A DNA stretch of 44,111 nucleotides from Sphingomonas azotifigens NBRC 15497 (GTDB taxonomy: Bacteria > Pseudomonadota > Alphaproteobacteria > Sphingomonadales > Sphingomonadaceae): contig NZ_BCTR01000060.1 in assembly GCF_002091475.1 (NCBI RefSeq), forward strand, positions 1 through 44,111. The letters are read 5' to 3'. Positions 8,848 through 16,952 of the stretch are shown here, piece after piece (within the stretch, counting starts at the first letter, position 1; every line of letters starts with the position of its first letter). Both the position numbers and the translations under genes were made by a program. The notes beneath the pieces are model-generated. The model was not told the origin of the DNA, searched no databases, and worked only from the letters and a program-made list of their open reading frames with translations.

Positions 8848-9213
8848 ATGAAGAAACTGGCTTTCGTCGCATCCGCAGCGATCCTCGCCGTCGCCAGCCC
8901 CGCGTTGGCCGACGACTGGGATTTCATGCTGGTCAACAACACCGGCAAGTTGATCGAGAAGATCGAAGTCGCGCCGGCAGGCTCGGGCAGCTGGACCGAA
9001 AACAAGGTGGATCCGGAGCTCAAGAAGGACACCAAGGTGAAGCCCGGCGGCAAGACCACCGTGCATTTCGACAAGGGCGCCCAGTGCAAATATGACGTGC
9101 GGGCAACCTTCGAGGACAAGAGCACGGCGGTGTGGTCGAGCTATAATGCCTGCGACAACAGCTATCTGACGATCGCATTCACCGGCGACAAGCCCACGTT
9201 CAAGGCGAACTGA
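8848..9213 (+). CDS. Small secreted protein, signal peptide plus beta-rich domain
   Basis: A 121-residue precursor with a textbook Sec signal peptide (charged MKK, hydrophobic core, cleavage after PALA). The mature part begins DDWDFMLVNNTGKLIEKIEV and ends with YNACDNSYLTIAF. Two cysteines (GAQCKYDV and YNACDNS) could form one disulfide in the periplasm. The pattern of 'NNTG' strand, aromatic turn, 'CKYDV' strand and C-terminal 'C..SYLTI' resembles a group of small periplasmic proteins of unknown role that are sometimes mislabelled argininosuccinate lyase. ACAGGAGGGA lies eight bases before the ATG, a very strong ribosome site suggesting high expression. A stable hairpin follows the stop. Confidence 0.82.
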   Translation: MKKLAFVASAAILAVASPALADDWDFMLVNNTGKLIEKIEVAPAGSGSWTENKVDPELKKDTKVKPGGKTTVHFDKGAQCKYDVRATFEDKSTAVWSSYNACDNSYLTIAFTGDKPTFKAN

Positions 9214-9221
9214 TCGGGCGC

Positions 9222-9249
9222 GCCGGGCGGCAGACTCCCGCCGCCCGGC
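9222..9249 (+). terminator. Strong GC hairpin after the secreted-protein gene
   Basis: GCCGGGCGGC pairs perfectly with GCCGCCCGGC across an eight-base loop, nine bases after the stop at 9213. No T-run follows, so it is a GC-rich terminator-like or mRNA-stabilising hairpin rather than a classic intrinsic terminator. Confidence 0.55.
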
Positions 9250-9355
9250 AGCATGCCCCGGCTTCCAAGCTCCACCAGCGGGCCTGATAGCAAAACTTTG
9301 TTCTCCTAGTACGCCGATGGGATATCGTGGCAGCTCGAAAAGGAGCTGTCCGCGC

Positions 9356-10654
9356 ATGGCCAATGCCGCCCTCACCCGTTTCCGTGTCCCCTTTGCCTGG
9401 CAAGTGCTGCTCGGCATGGCCGCTGGCCTGGCACTCGGCCTCGTCGTCCGGACGACGGGGCAGGCGGGCCTGGGCGAGGGCCTGCACACCACAGGCCAGA
9501 TCTTCGTCCAGCTGCTCAAGGCGCTGGTCCCGCCGCTGGTCTTCACCGCCATCGTCGCCTCGATCGCCGCGCTGCGCGAACTCGACAATGCCGCGCGCCT
9601 CGTTGCCCGCACGCTGTTCTGGTTCGCTGCCACCGCCCTTGTCGCGGTGCTGATCGGCATCGCGCTCGGCCTGCTGCTGCAACCGGGCCTCCACGCCGGT
9701 GTCGCCGCCAGCGCGGCGAAGGCGCCGTCGAACACCGGCTCGTGGCTCGATTTCCTCAAGGGCGTGGTCCCGGCGAACTTCCTCGGCCTCACCGCCTCGA
9801 CCAGCCTCAAGGACGGCGCCGCCACCACCGGCCTGTCGTTCAACGTGCTGCAGATCATCGTCGCCGCGATCGCGATCGGTGCGGCGGCCGTTCGTGTCGG
9901 CGAAGCGGGCAGCGCCTTTCTGCAGTTTAACGCCTCCGCCCTCGCCATCTTCCGCCGGCTGCTCCGCTGGGTGATCGCGCTCACCCCCATCGGCACCGCG
10001 GCGCTGATCGGCGATGCGGTGGTGCGCTATGGCTGGGACGCGCTGTCGGCGCTCGGCGCCTTCGCCGCCGCCATCTATATCGGCCTCGCGCTGGTGCTGC
10101 TGGTCGTCTACCCCGCCTTGCTTGCGGCAAACGGCCTCAACCCGTTGCGCTTCTTCGCCACCGCCTGGCCGGCGATCCAGCTCGGCTTCGTCTCCCGCTC
10201 TTCGGTCGGCACACTGCCGGTGACCGAAGAGGTGGTCGAGCGCCTCGGCGTGCCATCTGCCTATGCCGCCTTCGCCGTCCCGCTGGGCGCCACCACCAAG
10301 ATGGATGGCTGCGCTGCGATCTATCCGGCGGTCTCGGCGATCTTCGTCGCCCAGTTCTTCGGCGTGCCGCTGCACCTTGCCGATTACGGCCTGATCGCCT
10401 TCGTTGCCGTGGTGGGTTCGGCCGCGACCGCGGGGCTGACCGGCGCGACGGTGATGCTCACCCTCACCCTCTCCACCCTCGGTCTGCCGCTCGAAGGCGC
10501 GGGCTTGCTGCTGGCGATCGACCCGATTCTCGACATGGGCCGCACCGCCGTGAACGTCGCCGGCCAGGCGCTGGTACCGACGATCGTCGCCCGCCAGAGC
10601 GGCCTGCTCGCCCCCGATGCGTTCGGAACGCCCGCGCATGTCGTCACGGCCTGA
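9356..10654 (+). CDS. Dicarboxylate/amino acid:cation symporter
   Basis: A 432-residue inner-membrane carrier of the DAACS (GltP/DctA) family. Visible hallmarks are LLKALVPPLVF in the fourth helix, the serine-rich re-entrant hairpin SRSSVGTLPVT, the KMDGCAAIYPA stretch corresponding to NMDGT, the second hairpin GSAATAGLTGA, and the substrate helix DMGRTAVNVAGQ. In the archaeal homolog GltPh the last position of that helix motif is Asp405, a sodium ligand; here it is Gln, as in some proton-coupled relatives that lack the acidic residue. The ATG at 9356 was chosen because AAGGAG precedes it. The next gene starts inside its 3' end. Confidence 0.88.
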   Translation: MANAALTRFRVPFAWQVLLGMAAGLALGLVVRTTGQAGLGEGLHTTGQIFVQLLKALVPPLVFTAIVASIAALRELDNAARLVARTLFWFAATALVAVLIGIALGLLLQPGLHAGVAASAAKAPSNTGSWLDFLKGVVPANFLGLTASTSLKDGAATTGLSFNVLQIIVAAIAIGAAAVRVGEAGSAFLQFNASALAIFRRLLRWVIALTPIGTAALIGDAVVRYGWDALSALGAFAAAIYIGLALVLLVVYPALLAANGLNPLRFFATAWPAIQLGFVSRSSVGTLPVTEEVVERLGVPSAYAAFAVPLGATTKMDGCAAIYPAVSAIFVAQFFGVPLHLADYGLIAFVAVVGSAATAGLTGATVMLTLTLSTLGLPLEGAGLLLAIDPILDMGRTAVNVAGQALVPTIVARQSGLLAPDAFGTPAHVVTA

Positions 10655-11618
10655 CCCCGTGCGGAGCGCCGTGTCCGACCATGCCTTCGCCGCGGAGATC
10701 GCCGAGGCGGTCTCCGCGCTGAACGGCGTCCGCTCTGCCTGGCGTGAACGCCGCGCCGAACATCGCGGCCTGTCGCGCTTCCCGGCGCCGGCCGAGCTCG
10801 GCCGCTTCCTGTCGCATATCGCCGCGGCGCTGTTCCCCACGCGCCTCGGCGGCTTTCGCGGCGGCATTGCGCGCGAGGATGATTTCGTCGCCGAGCAGCT
10901 CGCCAGCGGCCTCGCCATCCTGCGCACGCAGATTGCCGCCGAACTCGATTATTGGCAGCTCCACAACGACACCTTGTTCGACAGCGACCAGCCGGATCTG
11001 CTCGTCCGCCTGTTCGCCGCCGCGCTGCCCGAGATCCGCACGCTGCTCGACGCCGATGTCGACGCGGCCTTTGTCGGCGACCCCGCCGCGCGCAGCGTCG
11101 ATGAGATCCTGATCAGCTATCCCGGGGCGCTGGCCATCCTCCACTATCGCATCGCCCACCAGCTCCACGGCCTGGGCGCGGTGATCGTCGCGCGGATCCT
11201 CTCCGAACTCGCCAACGCCCGCACCGGCATCGACATCCACCCGGCGGCGACGATCGGCCCCAGCTTCTTCATCGATCACGGCACTGGCGTGGTGATCGGC
11301 GAGACCACGATCATCGGCAGCAATGTCCGGCTGTACCAGCACGTCACACTCGGCGCGCGCAGCCCGCTCGGTCTCGCACCGGCCGGCCCGCGCAGCCGAT
11401 ATGCCCGCCATCCGATCATCGAGGACGACGTCATCATCTATGCCGGGGCAACGATTCTCGGGCGGGTGACGATCGGCCGCGGCAGCACGATCGGCGGCAA
11501 TGTCTGGCTGCTCGACGACGTGCCGCCCTACAGCATGCTCGTCCAGCCGGCCGCTATCCCGCTGCGTGGCGACGCACAGAGCAACATGACCGTCCGCCTG
11601 AGCGAACATCGCGATTGA
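10638..11618 (+). CDS. cysE: Serine O-acetyltransferase (CysE/EpsC type)
   Basis: Predicted to transfer acetyl from acetyl-CoA to L-serine, giving O-acetylserine for cysteine synthesis. The N-terminal helical SAT domain covers about residues 1-190, followed by a left-handed beta-helix of hexapeptide repeats with the active-site stretch GIDIHPAATIGPSFFIDHGT and then VVIGETTIIG. The conserved His of DIHPAA and of FIDHGTG are both present. About 326 residues is long for CysE and fits the longer EpsC-like branch. The ATG at 10638 lies 17 bases inside the symporter gene; a GTG at 10659 is an alternative. The link with the symporter is unexplained. Confidence 0.85.
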   Translation: MSSRPDPVRSAVSDHAFAAEIAEAVSALNGVRSAWRERRAEHRGLSRFPAPAELGRFLSHIAAALFPTRLGGFRGGIAREDDFVAEQLASGLAILRTQIAAELDYWQLHNDTLFDSDQPDLLVRLFAAALPEIRTLLDADVDAAFVGDPAARSVDEILISYPGALAILHYRIAHQLHGLGAVIVARILSELANARTGIDIHPAATIGPSFFIDHGTGVVIGETTIIGSNVRLYQHVTLGARSPLGLAPAGPRSRYARHPIIEDDVIIYAGATILGRVTIGRGSTIGGNVWLLDDVPPYSMLVQPAAIPLRGDAQSNMTVRLSEHRD

Positions 11619-11736
11619 AGAATGCCGGGCCACGGGCACAACCTTATTATGGGATTAGCCTCCCCTGATCGTCTCTAACTACGTGACGGACTGGGCCTCG
11701 CAAACCGCGGTCCGCCACAGAGTTTCGACTGATCTC

Positions 11737-11774
11737 GGGGCTCCGTGGGAGTTTCTACAGCCGTGTACGCTAAG
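11737..11774 (-). repeat. Tn3-family 38-bp terminal inverted repeat
   Basis: Exactly 38 bases that begin GGGG and end ACGCTAAG, the length and end signature of Tn3-family terminal repeats. The transposase stop codon (11770-11772) lies inside it, as is usual for the tnpA end of these elements. The partner repeat is not in the window, so the five-base target duplication cannot be tested. Confidence 0.8.
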
Positions 11775-12252
11775 GAAACAGGAAGTTTTTGGGATTGAAG
11801 CGGTTGGCGCGGATTGGGCGGTAGCGTTCGAGGGGGTGATCAATCTCGTTCCAGAGATAGTCGCCGGTAAACGCGATATGGTTCCAGGGTAGCGGGGCGA
11901 CCTGGGCGAGGAGCGCGTCGGGGATGGTGATGCCCTGGTCGTGGACGTAGCGGACGGCGCGGCTGAGATAGACAGTGTTCCACAGGATGATCGCATTGAC
12001 GACGAGATTGAGGCCGGAGGCGCGGTACGCCATCGTCTCGGCGACGCGGTTGCGCAGTTCTCCGAGCTGATGGAGGAACACGGCACGCGCCAGGGCATGA
12101 CGGCTTTCGCCCTTGTTGAGAATGGCGTGCGATCGACGGCGCAGCTTGGTGTCGAGCAGCCAGTCGCAAATGAAGATCGAGCGTTTGATCCGCCCGATCT
12201 CGCGCAGCGCAACGGACAGGTGCTGCTGCGGCTGAGGATCGGGAGTGGGCAT
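11770..12252 (-). pseudogene. tnpA: Tn3 transposase C-terminal remnant, chimeric 5' end
   Basis: Residues from about 12 onward are the C-terminal part of a Tn3-family DDE transposase: ALREIGRIKRSIFICDWLL, LNKGESRHALARAVF (the Glu of NKGE is the last catalytic residue), ASGLNLVVNAIILWNTVYL and WNHIAFTGDYLW. A complete enzyme is about 1000 residues, so five sixths are missing. The first 11 codons, MPTPDPQPQQH, are not transposase. They match the start MPTPDPLPKQH of the array genes at 13971 and 14766, and the spacer before them is also alike. The open frame is therefore a join between the beginning of an array gene and the transposase tail. It is unlikely to be active. Confidence 0.85.
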
Positions 12253-12264
12253 CGCGGCGAATCC

Positions 12265-12963
12265 TCAGTTCAAAGCGGAAAGAGGTGGAAGTGAATGAAG
12301 GGCACGCAAGCGATTTGCGCGTTCGATACTTTGTAAATCCAGATATATAAAGCCCGTTAGTTCAGCACTCTTGATCTTATCAACCATTATTTCATCAAAT
12401 ATGATTAATGAAAGAGAACGCATCGGGCAAAATGCATGCGCATCACCAACTACTTCTAGTCTCATTCTCGCTAGATGCAGCGACGGATAAGTATAATTAT
12501 CACCAAGTCGTCCGATCCATATTTCGGATCGATCTTCGTCCACAGCATCTAGTATGCGAATTGGAGCGCATAGCCAGTAAGAATCTCTTTCCAAGGGCTT
12601 GCCACCTCTAACAGATTCAGTCGGCCGGAATTCGAAGGCTTCCGGATCCACCCGCGCCAACACATTCTTGGCACGGTCCGAGACGATCCATAGTCTGCCG
12701 TACTGGTTCAAGTCAGGTATACGCTTTCTTCGGGGGTTGAATCGAAGGATCGGTACACCCTGGTATATTGGGAAGCCTATCCCACCTGGGTAAGGACCGG
12801 GTTTATAGAAGCCGACTTCTTCCTCGTTGACGACATCGAAAGGTAGGCGCCCAATAGTTCTGTCAGCGCGAACCTCAAAGAACTTACGACCTGAAGTTTC
12901 AGGCTTGTACGCCATTGGGCCGATATGAAGATACTCGATCGCCTTCTCGAATTTTTCGGACAC
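12265..12963 (-). CDS. DUF1629/Imm11-like protein, array copy 1
   Basis: A 232-residue soluble protein without signal or membrane segments. The second half carries the block YWLCAPIRILDAVDEDRSEI, then an IFDEIMV segment and LTGFIYLDLQ, the arrangement of DUF1629/Imm11, a family found as immunity proteins in polymorphic toxin loci. The start is GTG (VSEKFEK), with AAAAGGAG seven bases before it. It is the most diverged of the complete copies, with AT-rich synonymous codons, and is the last complete gene before the transposon remnant. It probably binds and neutralises a cognate toxin; no toxin is visible. Immunity is inference from the family and its repeated arrangement. Confidence 0.72.
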   Translation of the reverse strand: MSEKFEKAIEYLHIGPMAYKPETSGRKFFEVRADRTIGRLPFDVVNEEEVGFYKPGPYPGGIGFPIYQGVPILRFNPRRKRIPDLNQYGRLWIVSDRAKNVLARVDPEAFEFRPTESVRGGKPLERDSYWLCAPIRILDAVDEDRSEIWIGRLGDNYTYPSLHLARMRLEVVGDAHAFCPMRSLSLIIFDEIMVDKIKSAELTGFIYLDLQSIERANRLRALHSLPPLSALN

Positions 12964-13047
12964 CTCTTCGCTCCTTTTGATTTTCCAATCAGCCTAAGTT
13001 AAATATTATTTCTAACGCCACCCCTAAATATACACCTAATTATCTAT

Positions 13048-13188
13048 TTAATTTATAAGCCTTTTAATTTCATAAGGAACAGTATCCAAAATTTTTACAT
13101 CAAAATCCTCTGCTGTATCTCTCGCAACGTTAAGTAGGAGAACATTGTGATTATTTGTAGATATTGCACCTTGGACCGAGACTGCTCC
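13048..13188 (-). pseudogene. AT-rich coding remnant, 46 codons
   Basis: Directly after the stop of the broken array gene the same frame stays open for 46 codons and ends at TAA. The reading includes NNHNVLLLNVARDTAEDFDV and KILDTVPYEIKRLIN, which looks like the C-terminus of a real, AT-rich protein. There is no ATG, GTG or TTG at its beginning, although a GAGGAG ribosome-site sequence, as in the other array spacers, precedes it. It is best read as the tail of another deleted cassette. I do not recognise the family. Confidence 0.35.
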
Positions 13189-13971
13189 TCAATTCGACAG
13201 AGAAAGCGGCGGAAGGGACTGAAGAGCGCAGCAACAATTGGCGCGCTTGATGCTCTGGAAGTCGATATATAGAAAACCAGTCAGTCCAGCTTGCCTGATC
13301 TCATTGAACGGGATGTCGTCAAATATATTTATGTATAATGCCCGCGTGAGACTGAAAGCATGCGCCTCTTCCACTTTCTGCGCTTTCATTTAAACAAGGT
13401 ACAGAGATACATAAGTGTATTGGGTTTCGCCGCGACTCATCCACATTTCGGAGCCATCCTCATTGACAGCATCCAGCACTCGGATCGGAGCGCATAGCCA
13501 ATAGACATTCCCTTCCAGCGACTTGCCTGACTTAATCGCTTTAGTCGGACGGAACTCGAAGGCTTCCGGGTCAACGCGCTCGAACAGTTTCTTGGCACGG
13601 TCGGACACGATCCAGAGTCGGCCGTTTTGATTTAAATCCGAAATGCGCTTTCGCTTTGGGTTAAAGCGAAGGATCGGCACGCCTTCATAGTCGGGAAAGC
13701 CCGCCCCACCCGGATGCGGCCCCGGTCTCGAAAACTTGAACGCCGCTTCGTCGATGATCTCGAAAGGGAGGCGTCCCAAAGTCCCGTCCAGTTGGACCTC
13801 ATAGAAAATACGACAAGATGTGTCAGGCTCGTAGGCCTTCGGGCCAACGTGGAGATAGCTGACTACGTTCTCTGCGGAATCTGACATGACCTTGGCCCCT
13901 GCTTGGAGTGGTTTCGCTGCCTTCTGCGGGATCTCGTCGTGCTGTTTTGGCAACGGATCGGGAGTAGGCAT
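13189..13971 (-). pseudogene. DUF1629/Imm11-like, array copy 2, broken by TAA
   Basis: Aligned with its neighbours this would be a 260-residue protein, but codon 194 is TAA (13390-13392). The alignment stays in register across the stop (YTYVSLYLV, stop, MKAQKVEEAHAF against YTYVTIHLTKLKLDVVGDAHEF), so a lysine codon position has become a stop without an indel. An ATG directly after the stop could restart a 66-residue C-terminal piece. The N-terminus carries the 28-residue proline-rich extension starting MPTPDPLPKQH, shared with copy 3. It may be a dead immunity gene or be expressed as two pieces. Confidence 0.7.
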
Positions 13972-13983
13972 CGCGGCGGCTCC

Positions 13984-14766
13984 TCAATTCGGAAGGACAA
14001 GGGGAGGAAGCGAATGAAGCGGGCGCAGACGATTTGTTCGCTCGACGCTCTGTAGATCGAGATATATAAATCCGGTCAGACCGGCACGCTTTATTTCAGA
14101 AACCATTACATCATCAAATATTACAGTACTTTCGTAACGAATTAGACTGAATTCGTGCGCATCTCCGACAACATCGAGTTTCAGCTTCGTTAGATGAATC
14201 GTAACGTATGTATAATGCTCTCCCTGTCTACTGATCCATATTTCCGAGCCGTCTTCATCGACTGCGTCGAGCACGCGGATCGGTGCGCATAGCCAGTAAG
14301 GATCCCCTTCCAACGGCTTGCCTGACCTGATCGCTTCGACCGGCCGGAATTCAAAGGCTTCTGGATCGACGTGCTCGAAGAGCTTCTTAGCTCGGTCGGA
14401 AACGATCCAGAGCCTGCCATATTTATTCAAATCCGAAACGCGTTTGCGCCGAGGATTGAATCGAAGAACCGGCGTCCCCTCATAGTCTGGAAAACCTTTC
14501 CCGTCGAAATGAGGGCCAATCTTGTAGAAGTCTACTTCGTCCTCATTGAGGAATTCGAAAGGGAGGCGTCCCAAAGTCCCGTCCGGTTTGACCTCATAGA
14601 ATTTACGACCCGATTTGTCAGGCTCGTAGGCCTTCGGGCCAACGTGGAGATAGCTGACTACTTTCTCGGCGAAATCTGACATGACCTTGGCCCCTGCTTG
14701 GAGTGGTTTTGCCGCCTTCTGCGGGATCTCGTGGTGCTGTTTTGGCAACGGATCGGGAATAGGCAT
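13984..14766 (-). CDS. DUF1629/Imm11-like protein, array copy 3
   Basis: An intact 260-residue copy. After the N-terminal extension (MPIPDPLPKQHHEIPQKAAK) an internal methionine, MSDFAEKVVSYLHVGP, aligns with the MSEKFEK start of copies 1 and 4, so translation might also begin there. The body has KFYEVKPDGTLGRLPFEF, GRLWIVSDRAK, VDPEAFEFRP, then YWLCAPIRVLDAVDEDGSE and LTGFIYLDLQ. The spacer to the next gene is 12 bases, so the array is probably one transcript. The first 130 bases and the spacer are nearly identical to copy 2 while the bodies differ more, which points to duplication and recombination within the array. Confidence 0.72.
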   Translation of the reverse strand: MPIPDPLPKQHHEIPQKAAKPLQAGAKVMSDFAEKVVSYLHVGPKAYEPDKSGRKFYEVKPDGTLGRLPFEFLNEDEVDFYKIGPHFDGKGFPDYEGTPVLRFNPRRKRVSDLNKYGRLWIVSDRAKKLFEHVDPEAFEFRPVEAIRSGKPLEGDPYWLCAPIRVLDAVDEDGSEIWISRQGEHYTYVTIHLTKLKLDVVGDAHEFSLIRYESTVIFDDVMVSEIKRAGLTGFIYLDLQSVERTNRLRPLHSLPPLVLPN

Positions 14767-14778
14767 CGCGGCGACTCC

Positions 14779-15477
14779 TCAATTCGAAAGGACAAGAGGA
14801 GGAAGCGAATGAAGCGGGCGCAGACGATTTGTTCGCTCGATGCTCTGTAGATCGAGATAGACAAACCCGGTCAGCCCGGCGCGATTTATTTCTGAAACCA
14901 TAATATCATCAAATATTATGGTAGTACTACTACGAAATGGACTAAATGCGTGCGCATGTCCAACAACATTTAGTTTCATTTTGGTCAGATGCAGAGAGGG
15001 ATATGTATAATGATCTCCCAATCTACCTATCCATATCTCCGAGCCATCTTCATCGACCGCGTCGAGCACGCGGATCGGTGCGCATAGCCAGTAAGGATCG
15101 CCTTCCAACGGCTTGCCTGACCTGATCGCTTCGGCCGGCCGGAATTCGAAGGCTTCCGGATCGACGCGCTCGAAGAGCTTCCTGGCTCGGTCGGAAACGA
15201 TCCAGAGCCCGCCGTTTTTATTCAAGTCCGCAACGCGCTTGCGTCGGGGATCGAACCGAAGAATCGGCACGCCCTGATAATCCGGAAACCCTTTCCCGCC
15301 GGGGTGCGGTCCCGGTCTCGAAAAATGAAACGCCACTTCGTCGATGATTTCAAAAGGGAGGCGCCCAAAGGCTGGGTCTGGCATCACCTCGTAGAAAATA
15401 CGGCCCGACGTGTCGGGCTCATAAGCCCGCGGTCCGACATGAAGATATTCCGTCGGTTTCTCAAATTTTTCTGACAT
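14779..15477 (-). CDS. DUF1629/Imm11-like protein, array copy 4
   Basis: The first array gene to be transcribed, 232 residues, starting ATG with AGGA upstream and lacking the proline-rich extension. The same blocks are present: FGRLPFEIIDE, GPHPGGKGFPDYQGVPILRF, VDPEAFEFRPAEAI, YWLCAPIRVLDAVDEDGSEI and LTGFVYLDLQ. It is very similar to copy 3 in the middle and C-terminal parts (WLCAPIRVLDAVDEDGSEIW is identical). It follows the DUF1963 gene by 43 bases. Predicted cytoplasmic immunity-type protein; the partner toxin is unknown. Confidence 0.72.
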   Translation of the reverse strand: MSEKFEKPTEYLHVGPRAYEPDTSGRIFYEVMPDPAFGRLPFEIIDEVAFHFSRPGPHPGGKGFPDYQGVPILRFDPRRKRVADLNKNGGLWIVSDRARKLFERVDPEAFEFRPAEAIRSGKPLEGDPYWLCAPIRVLDAVDEDGSEIWIGRLGDHYTYPSLHLTKMKLNVVGHAHAFSPFRSSTTIIFDDIMVSEINRAGLTGFVYLDLQSIERTNRLRPLHSLPPLVLSN

Positions 15478-15520
15478 GTATTATCCTATTTTAATTTTTG
15501 ATATCCTCGCATGAACGCCT

Positions 15521-16858
15521 TCAACTTCCCATGATCGTTCCCCAGGAGTTGTTGAAATTGCGATTCCACAAATCCTGCAAGGAAATCCAAAAGGAACAAT
15601 AGCCACGGTCCCCAAAGGACCAACCGGTGCTATCTCGTTCGCTGGCAATATTGATCAGGCATATATTTCGATCTTCTACGAACTTTGCAGTTTGAACAGA
15701 AGGTGCATGCCCAAGCATTTGAGAAAACATCATCTCCGGTATGGTGTTGTCGCAGAAAACAGGAGCCACCAGCTCATAGATCACAGGATCGATCTTCCTT
15801 GCCAGCTCCGGAGTTCCCGCGAAGCTTCGTATGGCAGTGGCCACGACATCCAGGATGAGACGTTCCGTCCTGCCGCCGCTTCGAATGTTCTTGATCCATT
15901 TGTTCAGTTCCCGACCGGCGTCATCCGGGAGAGCGTCCGCGGGATCCGCGCGATTGGCGCGATCGAGCCAGTAGTGAATGCCTTCCTCAACGATGTGAGG
16001 GTCGGCGAGCGGTAGGGGGCTATCGGCGGTTTCTACGCTCAAGGCCATGCAGAGGAAGCGTACGTAGATCCAACGCCAGGGGCAGATGCCCCCGTCGAAG
16101 TCATGGCCCATCAGCGCTTTCGACAAGTCCAGGTGGATGTCCCACTTGTCATGGGTAGTCGGCGTACGACCCGTCGCTGCGTAGATCGACTCCGCGCGCC
16201 GCTGTTCGAGCTTGAGTCTATAGGCAGTTTGCAGCTGTCGCTGATCGTCATGGTACTCGCAGAAGGTATTCCATTCCTCCGGATATAGATCCTCGGCGTA
16301 AACTAGACCATAAAGACCCAAGCCGCGCCACGGCTGGGGGGGACAATTTTCGGCGGGCAGAGCGGACGGATCAGGCCAGCTGTGAATTCGAATTGGGGTG
16401 ATCGGCCATTCGAAATGCTGGTTCGGTCCTGACGCCTGGGTGGGCGGAACGCCGCATATCCATCGAGGCCGAGGATAGCCCCCGCCGATCGGCGGCAGAT
16501 CGGCTGGTGGCTGCCGTTCGCGTATTCCAGCCGCCCCCTCGGGGGCGAAAATCACACGGCAATTCCGGTCCGGCTCGTTAGTTTCCCATAGCTGCTCCAT
16601 GTCACAGCGTCCAAAGAAGAACAGAACCCCTTGGTCTGGCAGGATTGTCGGGAAGGAGATGTCCCGGCAATCAATTTGGGCAAGGAAATGGAGCGGCAAT
16701 CCCTCCGGGGTACGCGGCCACGCGTAATTTGAGGGAAGCGAAGGGAGGCCGCCAAACTTACTAAGACCCTTCGCCGCTTCATACGGCGGATAGGGCCTAT
16801 GAAGCAGAACGGCGTCACGGCGGTACTTCTCGAAAAGGCTTTCGACCTCATCCGCCAT
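15521..16858 (-). CDS. DUF1963/YwqG family protein
   Basis: A 445-residue soluble protein. The N-terminal 200 residues have the YwqG signature: SKFGGLPSLPSNYAWPRT, then LHFLAQIDC and GVLFFFGRCD, followed by GLYGLVYAEDLYPEEWNTF. The C-terminal half begins with a helical region (DLSKALMGHDF) and ends with SFGDRGYCSFWISLQDLW, which repeats the theme of a YwqG-type strand. The family function is not settled; members occur in toxin-immunity loci, which fits the Imm11-like genes directly downstream. Codon use is less GC-rich than in the core genes. The ATG is preceded by a G-run (GGGGGGACAGGG). Confidence 0.75.
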   Translation of the reverse strand: MADEVESLFEKYRRDAVLLHRPYPPYEAAKGLSKFGGLPSLPSNYAWPRTPEGLPLHFLAQIDCRDISFPTILPDQGVLFFFGRCDMEQLWETNEPDRNCRVIFAPEGAAGIRERQPPADLPPIGGGYPRPRWICGVPPTQASGPNQHFEWPITPIRIHSWPDPSALPAENCPPQPWRGLGLYGLVYAEDLYPEEWNTFCEYHDDQRQLQTAYRLKLEQRRAESIYAATGRTPTTHDKWDIHLDLSKALMGHDFDGGICPWRWIYVRFLCMALSVETADSPLPLADPHIVEEGIHYWLDRANRADPADALPDDAGRELNKWIKNIRSGGRTERLILDVVATAIRSFAGTPELARKIDPVIYELVAPVFCDNTIPEMMFSQMLGHAPSVQTAKFVEDRNICLINIASERDSTGWSFGDRGYCSFWISLQDLWNRNFNNSWGTIMGS

Positions 16859-16952
16859 CCCTGTCCCCCCACGAATGGATCGCTGCTCCCTTCTCTATGG
16901 ACACTTCAGCACATTCTTTCTGGCAACGGCGGATCGATGTTATGCATGTTGA

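Noticed and set aside
11684..11720. Partial likeness between this stretch (GTGACGG then CTCG and AACCGC) and the 3' end of tRNA-Val, as a possible distal attachment site of the island
   Set aside because: The match is broken by gaps and mismatches and no integrase is present. It is too weak to call an attachment site.
13390..13392. Stop-codon read-through in array copy 2
   Set aside because: TAA is the least leaky stop and there is no known read-through context here; a plain nonsense mutation is simpler.
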